From the NCBI GenBank assembly GCA_965279285.1, contig OZ257147.1:248001-312000 (forward strand): DNA of 64,000 bases, in the 5' to 3' direction. The notes under the pieces were generated by a model, which saw only the letters and a program-made list of their open reading frames with translations, did no database searches and was not told the origin of the DNA. Below, piece after piece: positions 9,524 to 17,884 of this stretch. Both the position numbers and the translations under genes were made by a program. Origin of the DNA: G965279335 sp965279285. GTDB lineage: Bacteria; Pseudomonadota; Gammaproteobacteria; DSM-16500. Each line of letters opens with the position of its first letter. Within the stretch, counting starts at the first letter, position 1.

Positions 9524-10171
9524 ATGAATTATCCATGTAAACCAGATGAATATCGATTAAAAATTTTCCATGAAAGCAGAAAAAGAAGGATTTTAGTTGG
9601 CGAATTAACTTATGACAAAAAAAATGACAAGTATGAATTAATATACGATAAGAACTACGCTCACTCTAAAAATGCAATACCAATAAGCCCCGATCTTGAT
9701 CTTTTTAAATTGCATCATCAATCTGAAAAAGGAAAGCTTTTTCCATCATTTATCGATAGAATTCCAGAAAGATCTAACCCTGCTTATAATGACTATTGTA
9801 AAGCACAAGGAATTTCTCCTGCTGAAAAAAATCCAATTATCTTATTAGGGTCAATAGGAAAACGCGGACCATCAAGCTTTATTTTTGAACCCGTCTATTA
9901 TAGTAAATTTAATTCGAGTGATGTTATAAATCTACGAAAACAATTACAAATTACTCAACATGATTTAGCTAAAGCTTTAGATATTAGCCAAACAACACTA
10001 CAAAGAATTGAATCCGGTATCAGCAGCGACCACAACACATTAAAATATATACAAATACTGCTCAAATTTCCCGACGTTGCGCTTTGGCAATTAAAACAAA
10101 CAGGAAACCAAGTGCATAAAGATGTATTAACTAAGTTGATAAAATATTTTCAATCAAAAGCTAATAAATAA
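9524..10171 (+). CDS. HipS-like / HTH fusion protein (putative Hip antitoxin)
   Basis: The 215-residue protein has an N-terminal HipA-N-subdomain-like (HipS) part (~10-115; VGELTYDKKNDKYELIYD, then LFPSFIDRIPE) and a C-terminal XRE-type helix-turn-helix (~135-180; ITQHDLAKALDISQTTLQRI). ATG 9524 overlaps the kinase stop by 17 bases and has GGAG eight bases upstream, so it was translationally coupled to the kinase. Known HipBST modules encode HTH, HipS and HipT separately in the order B-S-T; here HipS and HTH are fused and follow the kinase. The gene is intact although its kinase partner is broken. Confidence 0.8.
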   Translation: MNYPCKPDEYRLKIFHESRKRRILVGELTYDKKNDKYELIYDKNYAHSKNAIPISPDLDLFKLHHQSEKGKLFPSFIDRIPERSNPAYNDYCKAQGISPAEKNPIILLGSIGKRGPSSFIFEPVYYSKFNSSDVINLRKQLQITQHDLAKALDISQTTLQRIESGISSDHNTLKYIQILLKFPDVALWQLKQTGNQVHKDVLTKLIKYFQSKANK

Positions 10172-10185
10172 TAAGTTTTTAATTA

Positions 10186-10335
10186 TTCTAGAGAACGAGG
10201 ATACGATGATGATGATGCTGTTGTTACTACCGTTGCTGTAGATGCCGCACTTGCTGCTGTAGCAACACGAATAAATGAAATGCTAGTGTGGTCGCGCTTT
10301 TTACTGATGATAGGGTTACTATAGCCATTAATATA
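10186..10335 (-). pseudogene. Remnant of the 2535/5043 paralogous family
   Basis: Bases 10190-10275 closely match the 3' coding end of the gene at 5043 (GACGAAGATATGATGATG-like, then the Ala-rich stretch and AGCAACACGAATA). The next ~50 bases (GCTTTTTACTGATGATAGGG...) match the 5' part of paralogue A near 3815-3850. The whole middle is deleted. It shows that the family once had a third member beyond the hip locus. Confidence 0.75.
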
Positions 10336-10356
10336 TATTGTACGTTATATTTTATT

Positions 10357-10450
10357 GTAATTATTCAGCGACGCGTCTGGATCCCGCGGACAAGCCGCGG
10401 GACGTTAAAATAGTAAGTCGCGGGATCCAGACACACCATTGAATAGCTAC
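10357..10450. repeat. Palindromic element with GGATCCCGCGG core
   Basis: Outer ends GTAATTATTCAG and GAATAGCTAC are those of the GTAACTATTCAG elements, but the inner arms are GTCTGGATCCCGCGG and the inverse CGCGGGATCCAGAC. The right end overlaps the stop codon of the methyltransferase gene. A related core without the outer ends occurs at 17885-17948. Confidence 0.75.
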
Positions 10451-11220
10451 ATTTTATTTGGTTTTTCAGCTACAACAATGATTTGAAAAGCAAAAAAAGT
10501 CCGCCAACAATAACAAATAGCATATTCCACAGGATAAACAAATCGCATGTATAATCGATAAAAAAGTGAGTCTATTATCTCTCTGCTATCTTTCGGATTA
10601 TTTTCAGACTTTTTTAGCATTATTTTTTTAATCAATGGCAATAGAGCACGCACTAAAAATGGGCTTAAATCAGTACGAATAACACGACAAGTAGTTGCTC
10701 TCACTAATTGTTTTGCGGTTTTAAATGTAAAAAATCGTATATGCGTACGATCCATTACGCCAGTGTCAGTATATTCGAATTGACCCCATAAAAATTGCAA
10801 GCGATTCAACCAAACCACCGCGTTAGGCACCGAAATAATAACCTGGCCCTCAGGCTTTAAAAATTTTAAATAAAAATTAAGTGTGGTCAGTGGATCATAT
10901 AGATGCTCAAGAATATCAGAAAAAACAATATAATCAAATTGAGCCGGATTTAATTGAGCAACTATTTCATCAAATGCAGTAAGGTTTTTATTAATAACAC
11001 AATCAATTCTCGCTTGCGCGACATTAGCAGCAAATTCATTTTGCTCTATGCCCCAGACATGGTAACCTTTTTTTTTCATCTCTAACGCTAAACTTGCCTG
11101 GCCACAGCCAATATCTAATATTTTTTTATCTTGAGCAACATCACAAAATGGAATTTGTTTTAACACAGCGGAATTAACTTCTTCTAAATAAGGATAGTTT
11201 TTTTTATTTAAATAAATCAT
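10447..11220 (-). CDS. Class I SAM-dependent methyltransferase
   Basis: A 257-residue Methyltransf_23/11-type protein. Motif I is KILDIGCGQASLALEM (~38-53), the acidic end of strand 2 is GIEQNE, and motif IV reads FDYIVFSDILEHL. RTHIRFFTFKTAKQLV near 165 is typical of sugar or lipid methyltransferases in glycan clusters. ATG 11220 has GGAG six bases upstream. It is the last gene of the minus-strand glycan cluster and presumably methylates a sugar or lipid intermediate; the substrate is unknown. Confidence 0.85.
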   Translation of the reverse strand: MIYLNKKNYPYLEEVNSAVLKQIPFCDVAQDKKILDIGCGQASLALEMKKKGYHVWGIEQNEFAANVAQARIDCVINKNLTAFDEIVAQLNPAQFDYIVFSDILEHLYDPLTTLNFYLKFLKPEGQVIISVPNAVVWLNRLQFLWGQFEYTDTGVMDRTHIRFFTFKTAKQLVRATTCRVIRTDLSPFLVRALLPLIKKIMLKKSENNPKDSREIIDSLFYRLYMRFVYPVEYAICYCWRTFFAFQIIVVAEKPNKM

Positions 11221-11287
11221 TTTTTTCTCCAACAGTTATTATCCAGCGGCAAGGATCTTCTAGCCAATTCCTCCTGAATAGTTCCTA

Positions 11288-13177
11288 TTAATCTAACATA
11301 ATATTCCAATCATTATTTTGAAATTCCGGCTCCAAAAAATGAGACTGCAAATCTGGAATAAGCTCTAAACGATACGATACATTTGCATCTGATGTATATT
11401 GTTGACTAGCAAGATGAATAATGGTATTGGGCATTATTTTTTTATTATCCATACTAATCAACGCATTCTTTTGTGCTTGAACTTTATAATTACCTGCAAA
11501 TTTTATCTGCACAAACTGATGGCCGCGATTAATTTCTGGTGCATACAAATAAACACTCCCCCAAAAATGCTGATATTGCGTCGCTAAAAAACGGTGAATT
11601 TCGGGCGGCAAAGCATGAAAGCGATCATTGTCTACATACAGCTTCACCGGCGCTTTTTTAATTGACTCAATAATTTGTGCCGCGGTATCTGGTGTAAAAT
11701 ACAAAGAACTCAAGGTCATAATAGGATATAATTTTTTTGATGGCCGATAAAGATAATAAATAGTTGGGCCCACCAAATGCACCAGACCAGGGACAGGTTG
11801 TTCTCGCGCATAAATTAATGGCACACCTGCAATATAACTACCGCCGTCACGCAATAAATTATTAGTTAAGTAAATCATTGATCGTTGATAATGACCATTC
11901 GCTCTCGGCAAAGTACCAACAAAACGTACCAACGGAAAAATAATTCCAATCACAATAAATAAAGCTGCAATCGTTAACATAAAAACAGAACGTAATTCTT
12001 TTCCTATATCATAAGCGACAGAAACATAAATCAGCATTGGAATTAACGTCGCTAATAAATAAACGGTTGGAAAAACAAAACGATAAGTTAAAAGCAACAT
12101 TCCAAAAATATATAGCCCTGTGAACCCCAACAAATATTTTTTTTGTCTCTGAGTGAAATAATGAAACGGCACCGATGCATAATAAGCCGAAAAAAAAGCT
12201 GAAAAAAGCACAACAAGCACCGGGATAGCGGCCAGCGAATAATAAGGAAATGATTGTTTACAAGTAATAATAAACAACCAAATAACTAACGAATAAATAG
12301 CAATAAATACTCGCCCTTGGCTAGGTAAAAAGAATAATCCAAATAATGCTAGTGGCCATAATAAAATAAACCCGGGATTATTAAGTATAATAAAATACCA
12401 TAATTCATTATTCGTACTAACATACCAATCTACAGAAGAAATAAGATACGCTTCATAAAAAACGCTTTTTAATACGATTGTTAAGCTAGAAAAATAAGCC
12501 CAAAAAGCAATATAAACTAACAAGGTTATCAAGGCTGAAAAATTAAAAATAATTACATTTTTAATAGTTTTCCAATTTCGTTGCTCGATCAACCAATATC
12601 CGGCCAAGCCACAGTTAGTAGCAATAAGATACCACACTGCCTTTTGACATGTTAGAAATGCTAAAGCAATCACTATGCCTGCAAAAAAAAATCTTGCTTC
12701 GAAAAGAAAAATAACACTCACTAAACACAACCAATAAGCCAACAAATCAACACGAATATCTGATGAATAACTTAAAAATAGTTGTGATGATATGATTAAC
12801 ATTAAACTGATAAAAATAGCTTTGGCATTAAAAAATTTACGCAACCAAAAAGCGATTCCTAACAAAAAACCGGTGTTAATTAAGACAATCCAAAGTTTTG
12901 TATAAACTAATGGACTCAGCAAACCCTGAAAAAAACTCATCGGTAATAAAAAAACATAATAACCTAATACGGTTTTATATGGCAAAAAATCGCGATAGGG
13001 TAATCCAGTTTTATAATGATGACTATGGTAAGCAAGCCAAAAATCATCTAACGAAAGCAAAGCAAATGGGACATAAAAAAATTGAATCAACAAATACACC
13101 AAACATAATGCAATAATTCCTGAGGAATAAATATGGTTAAATTTTTTATTGGCATTATTTGATAAGGCTGCTAACAC
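11288..13177 (-). CDS. GT-C (GT39/ArnT-like) membrane glycosyltransferase
   Basis: About 629 residues with some 11-13 transmembrane helices up to residue ~430 and a C-terminal soluble domain. The first extramembrane loop contains LSLDDFW, the acidic pair expected of GT-C enzymes that use polyprenyl-phosphate sugars. The start chosen is GTG 13177, seven bases after GGGGAG; a TTG 15 bases upstream is possible. Its place between two methyltransferase genes points to transfer of a lipid-linked sugar to a periplasmic glycan or lipid. Donor and acceptor are unknown. Confidence 0.78.
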   Translation of the reverse strand: MLAALSNNANKKFNHIYSSGIIALCLVYLLIQFFYVPFALLSLDDFWLAYHSHHYKTGLPYRDFLPYKTVLGYYVFLLPMSFFQGLLSPLVYTKLWIVLINTGFLLGIAFWLRKFFNAKAIFISLMLIISSQLFLSYSSDIRVDLLAYWLCLVSVIFLFEARFFFAGIVIALAFLTCQKAVWYLIATNCGLAGYWLIEQRNWKTIKNVIIFNFSALITLLVYIAFWAYFSSLTIVLKSVFYEAYLISSVDWYVSTNNELWYFIILNNPGFILLWPLALFGLFFLPSQGRVFIAIYSLVIWLFIITCKQSFPYYSLAAIPVLVVLFSAFFSAYYASVPFHYFTQRQKKYLLGFTGLYIFGMLLLTYRFVFPTVYLLATLIPMLIYVSVAYDIGKELRSVFMLTIAALFIVIGIIFPLVRFVGTLPRANGHYQRSMIYLTNNLLRDGGSYIAGVPLIYAREQPVPGLVHLVGPTIYYLYRPSKKLYPIMTLSSLYFTPDTAAQIIESIKKAPVKLYVDNDRFHALPPEIHRFLATQYQHFWGSVYLYAPEINRGHQFVQIKFAGNYKVQAQKNALISMDNKKIMPNTIIHLASQQYTSDANVSYRLELIPDLQSHFLEPEFQNNDWNIMLD

Positions 13178-13230
13178 AAACGCGCTCCCCAAGCAGTATT
13201 AAAAATTTGTAGCTATTATTTAGCGCCCCT

Positions 13231-13305
13231 AGAGCTTGGTGGGCACGCTGCGCTTTGCCCACCCTACAAAATCATAAAAAACGGTCGCGGCTCGGTAACA
13301 ACACG
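13231..13305. repeat. Half copy of the GGTGGGC element plus GGTCGCGGCTCGG motif
   Basis: AGAGCTTGGTGGGCACGCTG... to CCCACCCTAC is one arm only. It is followed by ACGGTCGCGGCTCGGTAACA, which also occurs inside the copy at 21351-21537 and in altered form at 53258-53290. The other arm has been lost. Confidence 0.75.
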
Positions 13306-13313
13306 TTAAATAA

Positions 13314-14087
13314 TTAAAAAATCTTTACTACGACAGCCTGGCCATTAAGATTTCTTACTATGACTAAATCTTTATGGCTTTGTAATTCATCCACATACTG
13401 ACGTATTCCATTTGTCGATGAAAAACCGTAATCATCAAAAACAACAATCGCTCCTTTCACTAGACGTGGCATAAGCCATTCAAAAGCATCGCGAGCACTT
13501 TGATAAACATCCACATCAATATGCGCAAATTTAAATGAATAATCCATAATTTGTAAGCCAGTTTCATCAGGAAAAATTCCTGAAAGAATTTTTACATTCG
13601 TTAAATTCATTTGTTTAACCAAATCAGTCACGATAGTCTCGCTACTATTGGCAAATTCATTGCCTTGATAAAATAAATCATGTTTATCTGCTTTAACAAC
13701 ACCTCGAAATGTATCGCACAAAAATATGGTTGTATTTTGAGCCATGCGCTGCGCAATCAAACAACCGGCCCCACCGCGCCAACAACCCACTTCAATGGCA
13801 TGGCCAGCAAGGTGCTGGACTTGCGCCGCTAATTGCCATAACTCATAAAGCCGCATTTTATCCAATAAAGAGTGCTTTGCAACCTGTTTCATGACGACAC
13901 GAAATTGCGCATCCACCCGCCATGGGCTATACGTTGCATTAGAAATTAAAGTAGAGTGTTCATTGGCACTCCGTAATTCAACACGCATTAATCTTAAAAA
14001 TAAATGAAAAAATCCCGCCAAAAAACTGCGCACTTGATCAGAGATACGTACTTTCCATACCGCATTATTTAGATTTAATTTAATCAT
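13314..14087 (-). CDS. TylF/MycF-like O-methyltransferase
   Basis: A 257-residue protein. AIEVGCWRGGAGCLIA (~105) is the SAM-binding motif I; IFLCDTFRG, FAHIDVDVYQSARDAFEWL and GAIVVFDDYGF (~210) hold the metal-binding Asp residues typical of the macrocin O-methyltransferase family. Members methylate sugar hydroxyls in antibiotics and surface glycans. ATG follows GAGAGGAAAAAA. It lies within the glycan cluster, so the likely substrate is a sugar of the surface glycan. Confidence 0.85.
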   Translation of the reverse strand: MIKLNLNNAVWKVRISDQVRSFLAGFFHLFLRLMRVELRSANEHSTLISNATYSPWRVDAQFRVVMKQVAKHSLLDKMRLYELWQLAAQVQHLAGHAIEVGCWRGGAGCLIAQRMAQNTTIFLCDTFRGVVKADKHDLFYQGNEFANSSETIVTDLVKQMNLTNVKILSGIFPDETGLQIMDYSFKFAHIDVDVYQSARDAFEWLMPRLVKGAIVVFDDYGFSSTNGIRQYVDELQSHKDLVIVRNLNGQAVVVKIF

Positions 14088-14122
14088 TTTTTTCCTCTCT
14101 ATTATTTTAGATGTTGGCGTTT

Positions 14123-14202
14123 GCTGTCATCCTGAGAGCGTTTTTTGCTCGAAGGATCTCGTGTGTACTTGCGAGGTCCTTCGCTGCGCTCAGGATGACA
14201 GC
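14123..14202. repeat. Inverted repeat of the GTCATCCTGAG family
   Basis: GCTGTCATCCTGAG... pairs with ...CTCAGGATGACAGC, with inner GAAGGATC and GGTCCTTCG also facing each other. A second copy is at 37994-38070. The minus-strand GT2 gene ends inside this element, which supplies its stop codon. Confidence 0.85.
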
Positions 14203-14870
14203 AGCCTAACCTTAAATATCCTCTTCAATGTCCACCAAGCACTACTTAATGGCTGCATGGTACTGACGCCAATTCTTTCTCGATAATCAATAAATTCTTC
14301 TCGCACTTTATAACCAGCAAGCACAGGCTTTAATAATAACTCAACCGGCAATGCTGCGCCCTCTGCTTCAAACGTCAGGGCATCCAACATGCTTTTACGG
14401 TAAGCACGCATACCACTATGTAGATCCGTTAAACGCTTAAAAAATAGTACACTCGCAAGCAAAGCAAAAAAAGTATTCGCTAAATAATTTAGCCATAGCA
14501 TCGCTGCTGGTTTGGTCTTTAATCGTGAACCATCAACAAGATCATAACCCTCTTGCAAAATTAAAGCTGCAAACTCAGGAATTTTTTCTGCTGGATAAGT
14601 ATCATCACAATCCATCGTAATAACAACTTCACGATGACTTTCACGTAACGCGCGCTCCATAGCTGGGCCATAGCCCCGAGGAGGAAACTGACGAATCACT
14701 CTCGCTCCTAATTTTTCCGCTATTATTGGCGTATTATCATGACTAGAGTCCACAATAAGAATCTCTGCTGTCGGAATAATTTGTTGAATTTTTTGAATAA
14801 CAATAGCAACTGAAGCTTCTTCATTCATTGTAATCATTGAAACAGTAACGTGCTGACCTATGGATTGCAA
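14190..14870 (-). CDS. GT2 family glycosyltransferase (dolichyl-phosphate sugar synthase-like)
   Basis: A 226-residue GT-A enzyme: TVSMITMNEEASVAIVIQKI at the start, ILIVDSSHDNT for nucleotide binding, and VVITMDCDDTYP (~85) with the metal-binding DxD. It lacks the C-terminal membrane helices of full DPM-type enzymes. It overlaps the end of the upstream FAD gene by 13 bases, implying coupled translation. The last codons (RLLSS-stop) lie in the GTCATCCTGAG repeat, so the natural C-terminus may have been altered. It probably makes a polyprenyl-phosphate sugar for the GT-C enzyme downstream. Confidence 0.85.
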   Translation of the reverse strand: MQSIGQHVTVSMITMNEEASVAIVIQKIQQIIPTAEILIVDSSHDNTPIIAEKLGARVIRQFPPRGYGPAMERALRESHREVVITMDCDDTYPAEKIPEFAALILQEGYDLVDGSRLKTKPAAMLWLNYLANTFFALLASVLFFKRLTDLHSGMRAYRKSMLDALTFEAEGAALPVELLLKPVLAGYKVREEFIDYRERIGVSTMQPLSSAWWTLKRIFKVRLLSS

Positions 14871-16255
14871 AGTAAACTCCCTGTTTTTTCTAACGCCTGT
14901 TGTAAATAATGCGTTTTTAATTGATTAAAATCACCTTGGTCACCATTTAATTCAATCGCCAATTTGATTGCTCTATCGACAGCCATATCAACATTAATAT
15001 ATTCAAAATAACTAAATCGACCTAGCAAGTGAATGCCTAAAGAAGTAAACCACGCCCGCACTTTTTTCACATTTTCTTCATAACCCACATCATACACAAC
15101 ATAAGAGCGACTTACTCGATCAACGCGCTCAAAACTAATTTGATTATCATCCGGCAATAAACCACGTGTTTGCAAACCTTCTTTCGCATGCGCTAAAATT
15201 TCAGCATCTGTTTTTTGCCAAATTGCTGAATCTTGTGCACAGGTAATTTCTGCCTGCAAACTCCAATGATTAGCTGGGCCATTATCTGCTGAAAAAGTAC
15301 AAGGATAACTAATCCGATTAACCCAAAACTCCGCCTCTGGAAAATAAACTGCCGTATATTGATTCTGATCAATTCCTTGAATACCAAAAGAAACTAAAAA
15401 CATGGGATTAACAATCAACTGTTCAACGGCTTGACGTATCTCAGCAGGAACAGCAAAATCCAATAAATGAATTATTTCATGTAATGGCATTGTACTAATT
15501 AATTGTTGATATTCACGCATTTTCCCATGATTATCTATTACTTGAATTGTATTATGTGCCGTTAATTTTATTTGCGTCACTGTCACCTGATAACAAATTG
15601 CTGCCTTATTTTTCCAAGCCTCACAAATGGCCTGATAACCGCCTTTTTTAGGATAAAAATAATAAAGCTGATGTAAGTAACCTTCGGTACTATAACCCAA
15701 AGCAGATTTCAAAATATCTTCTGCGGGTGGATTAGGAATTCTATCTGCGAGCGCCATCGATAATTTTTCAACAGGAACATTCCACACTTTTTCATTATAA
15801 GGAAATAAATAGCGTGAACAAATGCCGGCGCCAAAAACTGTTAAAAACCATTCACGCATATTTTGTGGAATGGGATATTGTTCTTTATACGGATTAAAAA
15901 TAAAATCATGAATACAAGCATAATTGTCTTCAAGAGGTAATGACTTAAGATCGTTTTCAAAAGGATATTTGATAATATGATTTTTAAAGGAAATTTTATT
16001 ATTTCGTCGACATCGGCTGACATTGTCGCCTAAGGTCGCAATAATAAAATCTAAAATTTGCTGATCGCGTGAAAATAAAATATGTGGGCCATAATCAAAA
16101 GTAAAACCCGCAGCAAAAAAAGAAGCTGCATGTCCACCGACATGATTATTACTTTCTAATAATTCAGCTTTAGTTTTAAGAAAGAGGTTAATAGCTAGCC
16201 CTGAAGGCCCGGCACCAATAACGCCATATTGACTCAATGACTGAGTTAACTCCAT
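14858..16255 (-). CDS. FAD-dependent oxidoreductase (UDP-galactopyranose mutase / amine oxidase-like)
   Basis: A 465-residue flavoprotein. GVIGAGPSGLAINLFL (~12) is the dinucleotide-binding GxGxxG, followed by ELLESNNHVGGHAASF and FDYGPHILF, typical of the amine oxidase/protoporphyrinogen oxidase/UGM superfamily. YYFYPKKGGYQAI (~200) and the C-terminal FSYFEYINVDMAVDRAI resemble the mutase-like branch found in glycan clusters. A sugar-nucleotide substrate is inferred from context. ATG follows GAGAAACTATTC. Confidence 0.8.
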   Translation of the reverse strand: MELTQSLSQYGVIGAGPSGLAINLFLKTKAELLESNNHVGGHAASFFAAGFTFDYGPHILFSRDQQILDFIIATLGDNVSRCRRNNKISFKNHIIKYPFENDLKSLPLEDNYACIHDFIFNPYKEQYPIPQNMREWFLTVFGAGICSRYLFPYNEKVWNVPVEKLSMALADRIPNPPAEDILKSALGYSTEGYLHQLYYFYPKKGGYQAICEAWKNKAAICYQVTVTQIKLTAHNTIQVIDNHGKMREYQQLISTMPLHEIIHLLDFAVPAEIRQAVEQLIVNPMFLVSFGIQGIDQNQYTAVYFPEAEFWVNRISYPCTFSADNGPANHWSLQAEITCAQDSAIWQKTDAEILAHAKEGLQTRGLLPDDNQISFERVDRVSRSYVVYDVGYEENVKKVRAWFTSLGIHLLGRFSYFEYINVDMAVDRAIKLAIELNGDQGDFNQLKTHYLQQALEKTGSLLCNP

Positions 16256-16297
16256 GAATAGTTTCTCTAAAAAATTAGTCTCTTAAGCAGAATACGT

Positions 16298-16414
16298 AAT
16301 TACTTAGCAGCTAGAGAGGTTGGTGGGCACGCTGCGCTTTGCCCACCCTACAAAAATAAATTATAAAAACGTAGGGTGGGTGCCCACCAACCTCTCTAGC
16401 TGCTGAATAGTTAC
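16298..16414. repeat. GGTGGGC palindromic element with GCAGCTAGAGAGG arms
   Basis: CAGCTAGAGAGGTTGGTGGG pairs with its complement ending CCTCTCTAGCTGCTG, bounded by GAATAGTTAC on the right. The arm base differing from other copies (GAGAGGTT for GAGAGTTT) is matched by the complementary change in the opposite arm. The right core has lost AAAGCGCAGCG. It separates the epimerase from the FAD gene. Confidence 0.9.
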
Positions 16415-16455
16415 ATTCAGCAACATCCCTGGACCCTGCGGCATGTCCGCGATTG

Positions 16456-17436
16456 TTAAGACGAAACTTCAGACAACATCTCAATCTGTCCTAACATCGC
16501 CAACACCGATTGTTGAATTGCTTGCGCGGAATTATATTTACATTCCCAACCCAACGAACGAATTTTATCTGTATTCAAACGCACAATAGGTACATCACCA
16601 TTCCAGCCGCGATCGCCACCCGTATATTCAAAACTCACTTGTGTTTTTAATCCCATACTTTCAGCAACTATCTCAGCAATTTCACGAACAGTAATATAAT
16701 CGCCCGTTGCAACATTGTATACTGCAAAATTACTTTGCAACGTTTCATTGACTAAAAAAACCGCTGCAACTACATCAGTAACATGGATGTATGATTTACT
16801 TTGCAAACCATTACCTAAAATATCTAATGATCGCGGATTATTAAGTAATTTTTTAATAAAGTCATAACCCACACCGTGTGTTTGCCGCGGGCCAACAACA
16901 TTGCCAAAACGAAAAACAGCTGCTGTAAGACCAAACATATGACAATAACTCGAGATAAATGCTTCACCCGCTAATTTACTTGCGCCATACGGCGAGACAG
17001 GATACAAAGAACCTTGATTTTCAATACATTCGCTATGACCTAAATCACCATACACACCACTACCCGATGTATAAATTAAACGTTTCACTTTATTTAAACG
17101 CATCGCTTCTAATACTTGGTACGTTAAATAAATACCATCAGTAAAATCGATACTTGGATTTTTAGCCGCTTGAGCAATATCCGAGTTGGAAGCAAAATGC
17201 ATGACTACCGCATGATTATTCATTGCTGCCGTTAAATGCACAGCATCTTTTACATCACCTTTAATCACAGTTAAGCGCGGATCGTGTTTATGTGCCGCAT
17301 AGTGCCATTCTTGGCCAGTAGAAAAATTATCGTAAATAGTCACTTTTTTTACAGCAGGCTGACTCAGTAAAGCATCCGTGAAATGCGACCCAATAAATCC
17401 CGCACCACCCACAAGAAAATATGATTCAAACGCCAT
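16456..17436 (-). CDS. NAD-dependent sugar epimerase/dehydratase (extended SDR, GalE-like)
   Basis: The 326-residue product has the Rossmann motif GGAGFIGSHF at residue ~10, the catalytic YxxxK in PYGASKLAGE (~147), the upstream catalytic Ser in YTSGSGVYG, and substrate-binding RFGNVVGPRQ. The start is ATG 17436 (MAFESYFLVGG) after AGGGGGCGG; a reading frame continues upstream to 17613 but runs into a palindromic element and has no SDR homology. First gene of the minus-strand glycan cluster, probably converting a UDP-hexose or hexuronate. The exact epimer cannot be read from sequence. Confidence 0.87.
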   Translation of the reverse strand: MAFESYFLVGGAGFIGSHFTDALLSQPAVKKVTIYDNFSTGQEWHYAAHKHDPRLTVIKGDVKDAVHLTAAMNNHAVVMHFASNSDIAQAAKNPSIDFTDGIYLTYQVLEAMRLNKVKRLIYTSGSGVYGDLGHSECIENQGSLYPVSPYGASKLAGEAFISSYCHMFGLTAAVFRFGNVVGPRQTHGVGYDFIKKLLNNPRSLDILGNGLQSKSYIHVTDVVAAVFLVNETLQSNFAVYNVATGDYITVREIAEIVAESMGLKTQVSFEYTGGDRGWNGDVPIVRLNTDKIRSLGWECKYNSAQAIQQSVLAMLGQIEMLSEVSS

Positions 17437-17516
17437 ACAACCGCCCCCTACACTAGTGTTTTTGGTATAGCATGAATCTAAGCCCATTGCAAAGCTAAAA
17501 GCTATTTGCTGGCTGA

Positions 17517-17666
17517 AACTGTTCGGTGCCGAGGGAGCTGTGTAAGCACGGTATTTAAAATACCGCTCCGAGCTAAACATCCCTGTTTTTGGCTTGCCAT
17601 CCATGGCAAGCAAGTCGCTTTATTTTAAATACCGTGCTTACACAGCTCCCTCGGCACTGAACAGTT
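17517..17666. repeat. Long palindrome with CCGCTCCGAGC core (copy 1)
   Basis: Arms of about 46 bases (starting AACTGTTCGGTGCCGAGGGA and its complement) are self-complementary with one mismatch and enclose a ~58-base core CCGCTCCGAGC...GCAAGTCGCTT. The same core occurs at 27245-27302 inside arms of unrelated sequence. It lies upstream of the epimerase gene, where it may separate that promoter from the plus-strand genes. Confidence 0.88.
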
Positions 17667-17763
17667 ATGCTATTCAATCTTCCTGTTCAACCATAAAATA
17701 ATTGCACTTTGCACAAGTCAATGCCATATTATGCCTGGTTAACAACTTTTAAGGAGCAACTCT

Positions 17764-17862
17764 ATGGCTAAATCACAAGACAAAAAAACCGAGAAAAAAA
17801 AGCCGGCAACAAAAACACTAAAAGAAAAACGCGCTGCTAAAAAAGAAAAAAAAGGTAAGTAA
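17764..17862 (+). CDS. Small Lys-rich protein (32 aa)
   Basis: ATG 17764 follows AAGGAGCAACTCT, a strong RBS. The product MAKSQDKKTEKKKPATKTL, then KEKRAAKKEKKGK, is almost half Lys/Arg. Short proteins of this pattern (xxKKxxKKPxKTLKEKRAAKKxKK) occur in many proteobacteria without an assigned function; nucleic acid or ribosome binding is plausible from charge alone. Confidence 0.7.
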   Translation: MAKSQDKKTEKKKPATKTLKEKRAAKKEKKGK

Positions 17863-17884
17863 AAATTTAACCACCTTTGAATTG

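Larger units (their letters stand above)
6792..9540 (+). pseudogene. HipT-like Ser/Thr kinase gene, interrupted by an insertion sequence
   Basis: The 5' part (6792-7025, 78 codons) has a Cys-x2-Cys and HPDC zinc-finger-like start and the segment GQSYI. The 3' part (8872-9540) continues LKMRQDEAPELPEVEYL and holds the kinase catalytic loop IGNHDRHGRN and the metal-binding PIYDN. Removing 7026-8871 (the element plus one TATATA copy) joins GQSYI to LKMRQ in frame, restoring a 300-residue kinase. The break falls directly before the predicted ATP-binding Lys, so neither fragment can be an active kinase. Like HipT it lacks the HipA N-terminal subdomain; that function sits in the next gene. Confidence 0.9.

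Noticed and set aside
7226..10171. Genomic island or prophage around the insertion sequence
   Set aside because: No integrase, attachment repeats or phage genes are present; only a single IS within an otherwise local toxin-antitoxin locus is supported.
17437..17613. N-terminal extension of the epimerase gene
   Set aside because: The extension is read through the palindrome 17517-17666 and precedes the true Rossmann start; ATG 17436 has its own AGGGGG.
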